Of a stretch of 64,000 bases of DNA, positions 1 through 9,927 are shown piece after piece. The DNA is from Adiantum capillus-veneris (Eukaryota > Streptophyta > Polypodiopsida > Polypodiales > Pteridaceae), in NCBI GenBank assembly GCA_014529385.2, contig CM043942.1, positions 31,150,969-31,214,968 on the forward strand. Reading direction: 5' to 3'. Position 1 is the first letter of the stretch. The number at the start of each line of letters is the position of its first letter. The translations under genes and the position numbers were made by a program. Below the pieces are notes generated by a model, which ran no database searches, was not told the origin of the DNA, and saw only the letters and a list, made by a program, of their open reading frames with translations.

Positions 1-957
1 CTTAGATCTGACTAATCCCGATAATCAGGTATGGCTGAAGTTAATTGGTTTATGGGAATTCTCCAACCTTCCCTTGGGGGAATGTGTAAAAATGCGAATG
101 CAAATGCTCAACTGGAGTATGTAAGGATGTCAAGGGGGGAAAATATAAATGATCAGCACATATTTGATGCTTTAATTTTAGCATCCTTTAAAGTAAGACT
201 AAGTAATTACAAGTGGATGTGATCTCTAGCACAGATATGAGGAAAGAGTTTGGGGAGCCTACAATCAACATATGTCATTACCTTAAGGGTACTAATATGT
301 CTAAACGTGCACAATTGAAATGGTTTATGGAGAGAGTTTGCTTGTTGATCCAGTTTGACTATATGTCAAAGGAGGCTTACACTTAGGGCAACAAAATAAG
401 GATTTCTTGTAAACTCGGTAGGTTATTTATATGAAAAGCTTGTGGCAGATGTGGAATTAAAGGACAAGAGGAATTCAGTCAATAGATGCGGAATTGGGCC
501 ATACTTGCAAGCATTGTTTTCACCCTCAATGGATCCTTTTCCTTTGCAAGTAATTGATGTTGATAAACATAGCTCAAAAAAAAAAGAAAGTTAGTTAAGT
601 TACACCAAAGAAGGAAGGAGGACTGAAGAAGACTTTTGCATAAATGATGGAAGGTGGTTCTGATAGTGCAAAGGCTAAAAGAGGAAAAATGCAACAAATA
701 CAGGTAGAGGATGATGATGAGTTTCAGAAATCACTGATCAAAGACTCAAAAAGTTTACCTAAACTAGGGGTAAGGTTTTCTACAAGGAAAAAAAAGCTGT
801 TTCATGAGGAGAAGAAGCTTGGAGAAAGTCGTAGTAGAGAAGATTCTAAATAGGATTACTTTAAGCAAGCTGAGGCTAGAAGAAAACATCGGGAGGATGT
901 ATATGAGTCTTTGATGACTTCATCAGTGGGGCAATGGATTATGTCATGAAGATAGGG
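1..957. other. Unassigned segment with short ORF relics
   Basis: No recognised domain or repeat. Two short plus-strand open stretches (31-222 and 644-853) are seen; the second is lysine/acid-rich (MMEGGSDSAKAKRGK...). The frames between them hold stops. The low-complexity, charged character resembles the decayed retrotransposon ORFs elsewhere in the window, but no homology to them is visible by eye. It could equally be random open frame. Confidence 0.3.
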
Positions 958-989
<32 letters not shown>

Positions 990-1071
990 TCTCAACTATG
1001 CGACACATGTAGCCACAAGGTCGAGTGTTGACTTAACTGGTATGGAGAAGTGTAGCATGCAATACGTTGCA

Positions 1072-1118
<47 letters not shown>

Positions 1119-1143
1119 ATCTCTCTCTCTCTCTCTCTCTCTC

Positions 1144-1226
<83 letters not shown>
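958..1226. repeat. CT/AG microsatellites forming an inverted repeat
   Basis: A (CT) tract at 958-985 is followed by a long (CT) tract from about 1077 to 1143, broken once by TTAT near 1117. After a few bases (CCACAG) comes an (AG) tract to about 1226. The CT and AG halves are reverse complements, so 1077-1226 can fold into one long hairpin. All open frames across it (Leu-Ser or Arg-Glu repeats) are artefacts. A short (CT) tract also lies at 1416-1433. Confidence 0.95.
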
Positions 1227-1229
<3 letters not shown>

Positions 1230-1707
1230 AGACAAGAAAGAGTGAGGGTGAGGAGAGACGATCTCCAAAAACAAGGTTTCCCTAAAAGCTCAATCGAAGA
1301 GCATGAGTTGCCCATAAAATATAAAAGAAATATCGTTCCAAGAACTCTTATTGCTCATAATATCCAACAAAAGGCTTGCTTCAATAGATTGCATATTCCA
1401 GTTCTCTCTCAACCTATCTCTCTCTCTCTCTCTACTAAAAGTTACAAATAGTGAGGTAGACACTATAAACTTTACAATAATGCACACATCAAGAAATCAA
1501 CAACATTATGACACTTAAATATTGCAAAATGTTTCAAATATCCAAAGTGACATTACAAGATATAGATTGTCCATATGGCACGACAATTCCTAGGCTCCAC
1601 TACTTATAAGGTGCTCTGCATCATCAATTTCATAGTACGATGACAGTTGAACACTCACAATAGATCTTTAATTGTGATCTTGTTTTGATGGATAAACATG
1701 CTATGGT
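1227..1707. other. Intergenic, nothing recognised
   Basis: Apart from the small CT tract at 1416-1433 I see no gene, LTR terminus or regulatory motif here. Confidence 0.5.
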
Positions 1708-2345
1708 TGTTAGCGGGTCGCTGCGATGGACGTCTATAGCATAGCTTTCTCGCACTAACATAATGCCAATACTCAGGGAAGCGATTTGATGGGGCATGGA
1801 GACTCTCTGAGGGTGTCAACCTCAAGAAGTGAACCTACAGAACAACATTATCTCTTGTACATGCAAATCTATCACTCTAGGATCTGGCAACCTGCCTATG
1901 TCCGATGTCAGCGCACTTAGTCATTAACCTATTTCAACACTCGAACAAAGTTCAAATGCTACAAAACTTTAGGAGGAGGTCTAATACACTTAGGGACACT
2001 ATCCTACCAAGTTTCGTCACAATCTGAGGAGGTACCAAAATCACAATCCATCATGATCAAGGTCCTGGAAATTGCAACAAGACATACCAGAAAGGTTGCC
2101 CTAGGGTTTAGGAACACTCTCCTAAGGTCTAAATTTCAAAAAACAATAAACATCATAATTAGTCTTTTAATGCATAGTCACAAATAACAATAGAATTGAC
2201 AATGAATATACTTGAATGAAAGCGCAATAGACAAGGAACACCAATGCAAGTTTTGAATTGATATGTGATTACTGGAGCTCAAGATATGAGGATTACAATT
2301 TTGAAGAGTAGCCACTCTCTATTGTTCGCTTCAAAACTCAAAACT
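1708..2345 (-). repeat. Diverged, truncated LTR copy (element B family)
   Basis: Starts TGTTAGCGGGTCG and keeps in order the landmarks of the LTR copies at 2364, 3229 and 12675: the GCATAGCTTTCT.GCACTAACATAATG block, TCAAGAAGTGAACCT, CTAGGGGCACTATCCTA-like text and AATGCAAGTTT. It is the most diverged copy and loses similarity after about 2,340. The family is in minus orientation, so its TG here is the 3' CA end of the LTR. Confidence 0.75.
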
Positions 2346-2363
2346 TGATAATGATAAGGGTGT

Positions 2364-3228
2364 TGTTAGCGGTTCGTCGCGACGGATGTCTCAACATAGC
2401 TTTCTGGCACTAACATAATGTCAATACTCAGGGAAAGTGACTCGGATGGGGCACGGAGACTCTATGAGATTGTCAATCTCAAGAAGTGAACCTTAACAAG
2501 CAAACACAACAACTCTACAAGCAAACCAACACTCAATGATCAGGAAATCTGCCTATGTCCTTTCTCACAGCTCTAGGTCATCACGCCATTTTGGCACTCG
2601 AACTGAATCTAAATGCAACGAAACTTTAGGAGGAGGTCAAGGACACCTAGGGGCACTATCCTAGAAAGTCTGGTTGCAATCCGACAAGGTACCAAAATCA
2701 CGATCCATCATGAAAAAGGTCCTGAAACTGCAAAAGATCAGTCCAGAAAAGTCGCCCTATGGTCTAAGAACACTCTCCTATGGTCAAAACGACTAAAAAC
2801 AATGATTTAAGCACTCAAATCTGCAATTATAGCTCACAGACGTGTAGTCGCAAACCACATCAAAACTGACAATGCTTACACTTAATTTAAAGAGCAAAGA
2901 AAGAGGAACACAATGCAAGTTTCGGAATCAAAAACGGATTACCCATTCATTAACTGCGATGATTACAAGGTGGAGCAGCTTCGTAGCTTGAGTGTACGTT
3001 TTTTGAGCTCTCTCTTCTTCTAAAGATAAGTCTCTTTTCACATTAAGGTTATTGACCTTTATACCTAGGGCATTCTAAATGGCCAGTGGCTGGTTCACAT
3101 GGACCTTTACATTTGTCATGACAATATTACAACTCATGGAATTGACCTGCTACTTTGGAATTAGGATTTACACATAGTATCACTACACTAGCTTGGCAAA
3201 ATAATAGACTACAAACGTGGTGTCACTA
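2364..3228 (-). repeat. LTR copy of element B family, tandem to the next one
   Basis: A copy of about 865 bp highly similar to 12675-13539 and 3229-4105. On the minus strand it holds a TATA-like GGTATAAAGGTC (near 3055-3066). It lies head to tail with the next copy, with no internal region between them, which points to unequal recombination between LTRs or a collapsed tandem insertion. No coding sequence. Confidence 0.8.
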
Positions 3229-4274
3229 CACTAGCTCAACGGGTCGCCACGACGAATGTCTGCAGCATAGCTTTCTGGCACTAACATAATGTCAATACTT
3301 AGGGAAAGTGACTCGGATGGGGCACAGAGACTCTATGAGATCGTCAATCTCACGAAGTGAACCTTAACAAGCAAACACACTAGCTCAACAAGCAAACCAA
3401 CACTCAATGATCAGGGAAATCTTCCTATGTCCTTTCTCACAGCTCTAGGTCATCACGCCATTTCGACACTCGAAGGACTCGAAATGCAATGAAACTTTAG
3501 GAGGAGGTCTAGGACACCTAGGGGCACTATCCTAGCAAGTCTGGTCACAATTCAACAAGGTATCAAAATCACGATCCATCATGAAAAAGGTCCTGAAAAT
3601 TGCAACAGAAGTATCCAGAACTATCCAGAACTGTCGTCCTATGGTCTAAGAACACTCTCCTCTGGTCAAAATGACTAAAAACAACGATTTAAGCACTCAA
3701 ATCTGCAATTATAGCTCACAGATGCATAGTCGCAAACCACAACAAAACTGACAATGCTTACACTTAAATTAAAGAGCAAAGAGAGAGGAACACAATGCAA
3801 CTTTCGAATTTGAAAAATGATTACCCATTCATTAGTTGCGTTGATTACAAATTGGAGCAGCTCGTAGCTTGAGCGTACATTTTTTGAGCTCCCTTCTTCT
3901 TCTAAAGATAAGCCTTCCTTCACATTAAAATTATTGATCTTACCTAGGGCTTTCTAAATGGCCAGTGGCCGGCTTACACGAACCTTTACAAATATCATTA
4001 CAACATTACAACTTAGGGGATTGAATCACTACTCTGAAATCAGGATTTACACAGAGTATTGCTACACTAGCTCGGCAAAATAATAAACTACAAATGTGGT
4101 GTCCGGATACGGGTTCGACCAATTGGGCACCCGTTTGATCTGTCCTCAAACATTTCCCTCTTCCTACTTCGTGTCGTCCCTTGACACGACCTTCTGCAGT
4201 CTGTCATAGGGTTGTCTTCAGCTTTGTCTTCAAGGTTGGTCTTCAGCTTGGGAAGTGCTTTGTCGTTGATGACA
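3229..4274 (-). repeat. Probable 3' LTR of element B
   Basis: Follows, in minus-strand reading, the gag-protease-extra ORF block of element B and an adjacent purine tract at 4275-4290. Similar to 12675-13930 over most of its length, including the GCACCCGT...CTTCCTA segment near 4120-4150. The right boundary is placed at the CA (minus TG) beside the polypurine tract; the left boundary is approximate because it abuts another LTR copy. Confidence 0.7.
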
Positions 4275-4290
4275 CTCCCACCTTCCTTGA
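4275..4290 (-). other. Polypurine tract of element B
   Basis: The minus strand reads AAGGAAGGTGGGAG directly before TGTCATC. This is the expected position and composition for the primer of plus-strand cDNA synthesis next to a 3' LTR. Confidence 0.6.
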
Positions 4291-4299
4291 GTGATTCAT

Positions 4300-6495
4300 A
4301 TCTTCTGTGTTGTTGATACGTGATTTGAGCGTGATTGTTTAGGCAACTTTTGTTCTTGTTGTGCATTCTCCTCTTTGCTACCAGTCTTGGTCGCCGGGAA
4401 GATGGATGTTGATGTGTCTGAGCTTGTAGAACTGAACCTCTTTGGGGCGTGGACTTTATGATGGATTTTCACAACAATCAAAAGTAGCTATCCACAACAA
4501 TCAAAAGTAGCTCACACAGTGCTTCAACATTGGTGACCTATTGCAGACAACTCAAATTGCAGTGGACCTTGAAAGATGGCTCCTCTTGAGTTGCTTGTTG
4601 TATGTTCACACTGCTTTGTGAAACAGGTTCTTCAGCTGCTGTAGAGACTGATGTAGCCTTTGCTTTATCTTGCATGAGAAGCAGTTGTTGAGATGTGTGG
4701 GTTTTCTGTGATTGAGTTTCTACTGGCAATTTTGGAACCCACCTTGTGTTTGGTCCTTGTGTGACCGTCTTTGACATTTTCTTCTTTTTCTCGATAACTT
4801 GATAGACACTAGTCTTTGGTAGCCAAATTTGATGATTTCCGTTGTAGAAGCCTTGATTTTGGAGTTGATGACGAGATATCCATCTAGAGATTGTAGCAAC
4901 CTTGGTTTCATTTGGCTTCTGTTGGCTAATGGCGATCATTGCTTGCCTTGGGGTAGAAGCTTGTTCATAATTTTTCTTGGTTGTTCCAAATTGAGTTACA
5001 CTTTTTAGTAACCATATTTGAGTGTTACTTGCATAGGATCCTTGTGCTTCAAGTAGCTTGACTGGAATTAGCCATTGCTTCACCTGTTTGTGTTGGGAAG
5101 CTTCATTGAAGTCTAATTTTGGTACCCAAACTTTTTGCGTTGTCCGCTTGGAAGGTCTTTTTGTTTGCCTTTTGTTGGTGTTCTTTTACTTGCTGAGTAT
5201 TTTGTATTCCGTTGATAGCACGTCTTGTTCCTTGTAGAAATCGTTGGTTGAGGTGGGTAGGTCCAGGCTGTTACTTTAGACTTTTTGGCCCAAACATTAG
5301 TGTTTCCTTGGAAGTAGCCCTGAGCAGTGATTGACTCATTTGATGTTACCCACCCTATCACCTTTTGTTGATGCTGAACTTGTGCTTCATGTATCCAAAC
5401 TGGGTCTTTGACTTTGATGTGCTCTTTGGATACCAACACTTGGTTCACATTCTTTGGCTTCTTCCTAATGTTTTGATGTGATGGAAACTTTGGTTGATAG
5501 ACTTTTTGTCTCGGTTTCCATTGCATTGTCGATGGTTTGGCTCTTGATGTAGAGGCTTCGTGGGAAGTCTGATGGAGGCTCGTTGAAGGTAAAGTGACCT
5601 TGCGAGTTTGATATACTTCAAACTTTACCTTAGCTTTACCTTTTTTTGCTTTGCTTGGTTGCTCCTTTTTTGCATTGATTTGAGGTTCTTTTGGGGCTTC
5701 TAATGGTGATGTTGTTGAAGCTTTTCCTTGTGGCTGAAAGAAGATGTTCCTCCAGCTTTTTGTCAGGATCAGACTCTCTTTGATGTGATGGGAGTCGATT
5801 ATGTGGAACGTATCCTTATACTCCTCGGTACTCAATTTGAGTACAACTTCTGCCACTCTGAAGCTAGGAATCTACATTTTTGAACTTGTGTAAACTGTTT
5901 CTTCTAGCTCATTGATTGGTGGCTTTCCCATCTCAATCCACGTTCCATAAGTCATTAGATTCTTTGTCGCTTTTGGATCCATCACAGCTGAACATGTGAT
6001 TTTGAGGCCTGTTTCTCCGCATATGCTAAATTTGATCATTGTAGGAGACAGTCGATCTTCTTCCTTGTCCCTGTTCTTCTTTTGATATTGCATTTGTTGA
6101 AGATTTGCCGTTGAACTTGGAAGCTTTTCTCCTTCATCTACTTTCATTTGTAATTTTTTTGGAGTGGACTTCTTTGAAACAGCTTTTGTCGATTCTTCAG
6201 GTATGTCAATGATAACATATTCTGGTGGTTGTTCTGCTTCCTTTGTTTGCACTTTGGCATCATGCTCTAAGTCGTAGCCATCTGTCTCAACTTTTCTGCT
6301 TTCACACTCACAAACTTCATTAGCTTCCTTCAACACCTTTATCATAAATAAGGGAGTTATATCATACCCATCTTCATAGCAAAATTTAGTCAGGGTCACC
6401 TCATTCACACACACATCGAGAGTGGCCAGTATTTGATCCGATCCAAAGGGTTCAATATAACTCTTTTGGGAATGGATCTGGTACATATGCCTCAT
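4300..6495 (-). pseudogene. Extra ORF of element B: retropepsin-like segment plus W-P-K repeats
   Basis: Three open blocks (6495-5872, 5856-5113, 5083-4538) form one decayed reading unit. The first has an acidic N-terminus, then IKFSICGETG...SAVMDPKATKNL, which lines up with KFKVGSNQ...LLDSSSEHSIK in element E2 (about 40058). Both look like a retropepsin flap and active-site region in which D-S-G has become D-P-K or D-S-S, so protease activity is unlikely. After a Lys/Ser-rich linker come repeats of the type QG-x(4-5)-N-x-x-W-x-x-K (for example NTNVWAKKS, NTQIWLLKS, NHQIWLPKT) and WVPKLPVETQ. The function is unknown; tryptophan repeats could bind nucleic acid or protein. It sits between protease and 3' LTR, where additional ORFs of plant gypsy elements are known to occur. 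Confidence 0.65.
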
Positions 6496-6509
6496 CTTCT
6501 ATTGAACGC

Positions 6510-8241
6510 TCTAGGATGCAATCTTCCTTTCTAAGACCTACGCTTTCAGGAGCTCCGTACATCCAATATGCGCTTTGGTTTCCAAATCAATTGTGGAGTT
6601 TAAGTCTTCCCCCAGGGTACGCACTACATCTCTATAACTATGATCTTTGACACTGATTTAGGTTGTGACCTCTTTGTGTCTCAAGTAGATATAGTTATAG
6701 CCCCAGTCTTGTACCATTTTGAGCTGACGCATGAATGGTCTGCCCAATATGATATCAAAGTTGCTGCTCTTGTCGAAATTCATTATGACAAAGGTATGCG
6801 CATGCTCTATGCCACACGAGGATACAATGATTTGTTTTAATATTCCTATCGGTTTCTCCATGTATCCATCCGCTAATTGCAGCTTCATTTGAGTTTTCCT
6901 AAGAGCAGGCTTTCCCCATTTTTTCCATATTTTTTGGTTGCAATGGCAATTCCTGTCCCACTATCTAATATAGAAACCGTCTTTACGCCTTTGTACTCAA
7001 GTGGTAAGGTGGTGTTTCCTTCTTCTCCTTCACAGTAATCACCCACCTTATTTACTAGTACTGGCTTTGTTTGTGGCTTCTTAGGCGAGGTGTCATCCAT
7101 GTTTTTGTACACAAGTTGGTCATGTGAAGGGATTTTCAAGCCCATCTTTTCCAGGTTTTTGCCCATTTGGCCCCATACATGCGGTCTAATTTTTAGTAGC
7201 TCTAAGAGATAAAGTGTGCATTGTATAGGAGAAGACATCAATTCATGCAAGCTCTTGGTATCCATCATTTTTGGTGTGGCTTTCCACTGAGAAGGTACCA
7301 ATTTAACCTCTGATTTTGTTTCAAGTTCTCCTATGAAAGATGGCAACGTCTTTAGAGAGTGTGGTTTACTCTCTTTAGATGCGACAAACCCGACAACCCC
7401 ATATAAAGATCGTATATCTCCTGGGAAAAATTCATGATCCATGTTTATCTCAGGGATAGGTGTTGACTGTAAGGTAGCACTACCATCTTTTCGGTTTCTA
7501 ATCGATTCCCATAGATCCTGTGGCCATTGTTCTTCTACCTCCGGAATAGGCATCACTGCTTGTGAGCCGACCCCATCTGTGGTATTGGCTACTTCCCTTG
7601 TATCTAAAGGTGCCTCAACTCCCAGCTCTTCTTGGTCTCTGTTTACAATACCCTGGATCTCCAATTCTTGGACTTTTTCGCAGATTAGCACCTCCGTTTT
7701 TTGAGCATCTGGAACATGTGGTTCCATAAGAGCTTGGGCATTCTGGATGAGCTCCTTGCACATTTGCAACCTCTCTTTTTCATACCCTGGATGAGGGTAC
7801 GTTAGCCATCTATCCTCTTGGGTTTGGTTGGGTTTTAGCTTAGCTTCATAATCTTTCAAGATCGCATCCAAAGGTTCAAAACACTTTGTCGACCAAGACT
7901 GAACCTCCCGAGTTAGTCTTTGACTCTTTAGGTCCCTTGGTGTTTTTGTTCCTTTCTTGCTCTTGTCTAAGATGCTCTCTTGTTTGATTCAGTTCAATTT
8001 CAAAAGCTGATTTCTCCTTCAGTCTCTTCAATTTCATTTTGTCTCGTTTGCCTTTCCATGATCTTCTTCCGAAGGTTCTCACCGATTTGTTCTCAAATTC
8101 TGTTTGAACAAGCAATGTGGCTTTTTCAGCTGGTTTGTTTTTGGCAGCTTCTTGAGCTTGAGCTCGAGTCATCACGTTTAAAGGAATGGCGGGTTCTACC
8201 TCGGATCCACTTGAAGAAGGCATCACGCCTACAACATTCAT
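6510..8241 (-). pseudogene. Protease region of element B
   Basis: Open blocks 8241-7876, 7871-6885 and 6888-6658 are joined by two frameshifts (near 7875 and 6886). The N-terminal part is a charged linker. The protease shows SILDSGTGIAIATK as the catalytic loop and, downstream, NFDIILGRPFMRQL as the C-terminal ILGR-type motif, so this is a genuine retropepsin with D-S-G kept. Its role is to cleave the Gag-Pol polyprotein inside the particle. Degenerate coding text continues to about 6510 (RDVVRTLGEDL...). Where RT would normally follow, the sequence passes straight into the extra ORF. Confidence 0.8.
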
Positions 8242-8261
8242 TGTTGCTTTCCTTTTGTAGT

Positions 8262-9927
8262 CTTAATTTTTAGCACAGTGTTGGCATAGATGGACTATAC
8301 CACAACGTTCACATAATAAAAATAATTCAACTTGTGGACCCTTGTTTGGACAACTTTGTGCCCAATGATCACCTCCACACTCATAGCACGGACCTTCTTA
8401 TTTTACAGTTGATGATCCAGATAATGGTTGTTCTTGCCTTGTGAGGATGTTCTTTGAACCATACTCCTGTGAATGATTGGCTATGAACATGAGCATATTC
8501 ACATCCATGGATTACTGGTTTCTCATGGGTTGTGGCATATGCATTGGTTGAGCATAGTTGACTATCACTCTCCCATCATTCAAAAGTGGTGGTTGTTGCC
8601 CTAGCACACGTTGTGGCTTTGGCTGAGTGTTACACCATGGAGTGGAATGATCCCCTCCGCAAGTATTGCATATCCTCAATTGAGGCTGTCGTACATTCAG
8701 GTTCTGTATGTAGCCTTGGTTTATTCTTCTAATCACCCCCTCAACCACTTGTTCAATGACTGGTTCCCAAATAGTTTGAACATCTTGCTTTGTGGTTGAT
8801 TCGCTCTTCAAAGAAGAGGCACTACTGGTCGTATTGTTTGTATCTTCAGTCACCTCTCTATAGGCCTTGCAATTGTCAACTAGATATAGAGCTTCTCTAG
8901 CGACTTGCTCAAATGTCGTGCATCTCTTCAAAAGTAGGTCCTTTTTGAGAGTTACATTCCTCAAGCCCTCTATGAAGAGAAATGATAGCCTCTCATCTTG
9001 TGGTAGCTCTCGTGTAGGTCATCACTCTATGTATTTTTTGACGCGAAGCAAAGCTTCCTTCACTCTTTCGTTCGCTTTTTGTTTGAAAGCATAGATTTGG
9101 GACACGGTGTTATGTTTGATTCCCCTTTTTGAGAATTCATCTATAAACTCTTGTAAGAGTTGTGCTATGTTTGGAAAATCATCTCTATTTAGTGGTTGGA
9201 ACAAAGTCAAGGCTGTTCCTTCCAATGTTAACCCAAATCCCTCATATTGAGTATGGAAATCCGCAATCTGTTCAGCTCTCAAAACTTGTTTGAAGAGTGA
9301 GACATGAGCATATGGGTCCTTCGACCCATCATATTTTCTCTTGACATATTGAGCCACTTGATATGGTCTTAATTGTTGTGGTTCAGTCACTAATCTAACC
9401 AATTCGTGGTCTCTTGGAAAAATGTCTCTCACTCTCTCCTCTCGTCTTGGAGAGAATCCTAGTGGAATCCTCTTTGATGTGTACTCTGGCATCGTTTTTG
9501 GTTGAAAGTAAGTAGAGATTAGAGTACCATTGTATGTATATCTCTTGAGGTCAATGGGATCAACAAGTTTGTACTCACGTCCATACTTATCTACCATCAA
9601 AACTTGCACTTCGTGGGCATCTATATATGTGAAGGCATAGAGGTTCTTATGGGTGGTCAACTCTCTAGCATAGGGCTCTACACACTTGTAGAAGATATAT
9701 GGATCCCCGTTTGTGAATCTATACAAGCCCTCATAAGTGTAATTTGTAAGCACTCTCATGGATTCATTGGCTTTGATGAATCTCACGTTTGGTTTGTTGA
9801 TCAGAGGATGCCCCTCCTCTATGTATTCTCTCAATCCCTCTGTTGAAGGCACTGCAGCGTTTCTTGCGTTTTTCATGTCTCCGAGTGGAGTAGAGAACCC
9901 TAGTAGTGGATGATTTGTCATGGTCAA
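8262..9927 (-). pseudogene. gag of element B
   Basis: Starts MTMTNHPLLGFSTPLGDM. The capsid-like region contains YQVAQYVKRKYDGSKDPYAHVSLF, TALTLFQPL, FPNIAQLLQEFIDEFSKRG and VSQIYAFKQKANERVKEALLRV, matching the plant retrotransposon gag pattern. The same frame continues through a double TGA near 9019-9024 into CNTCGGDHSTPWC (about 8,660) and, after two TAA stops, CYECGGDHWAQSC (about 8,370) and CERCGIVHLCQHC. The first two are zinc knuckles with spacing C-x2-C-x3-H-x4-C, one residue shorter than usual, as I know it from Athila/Tat Gag. It would form the particle and bind the element RNA. At least four in-frame stops make it inactive. Confidence 0.85.

Noticed and set aside
934-1315. Leu-Ser and Arg-Glu repeat proteins on both strands
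   Set aside because: They are translations of CT/AG microsatellites.
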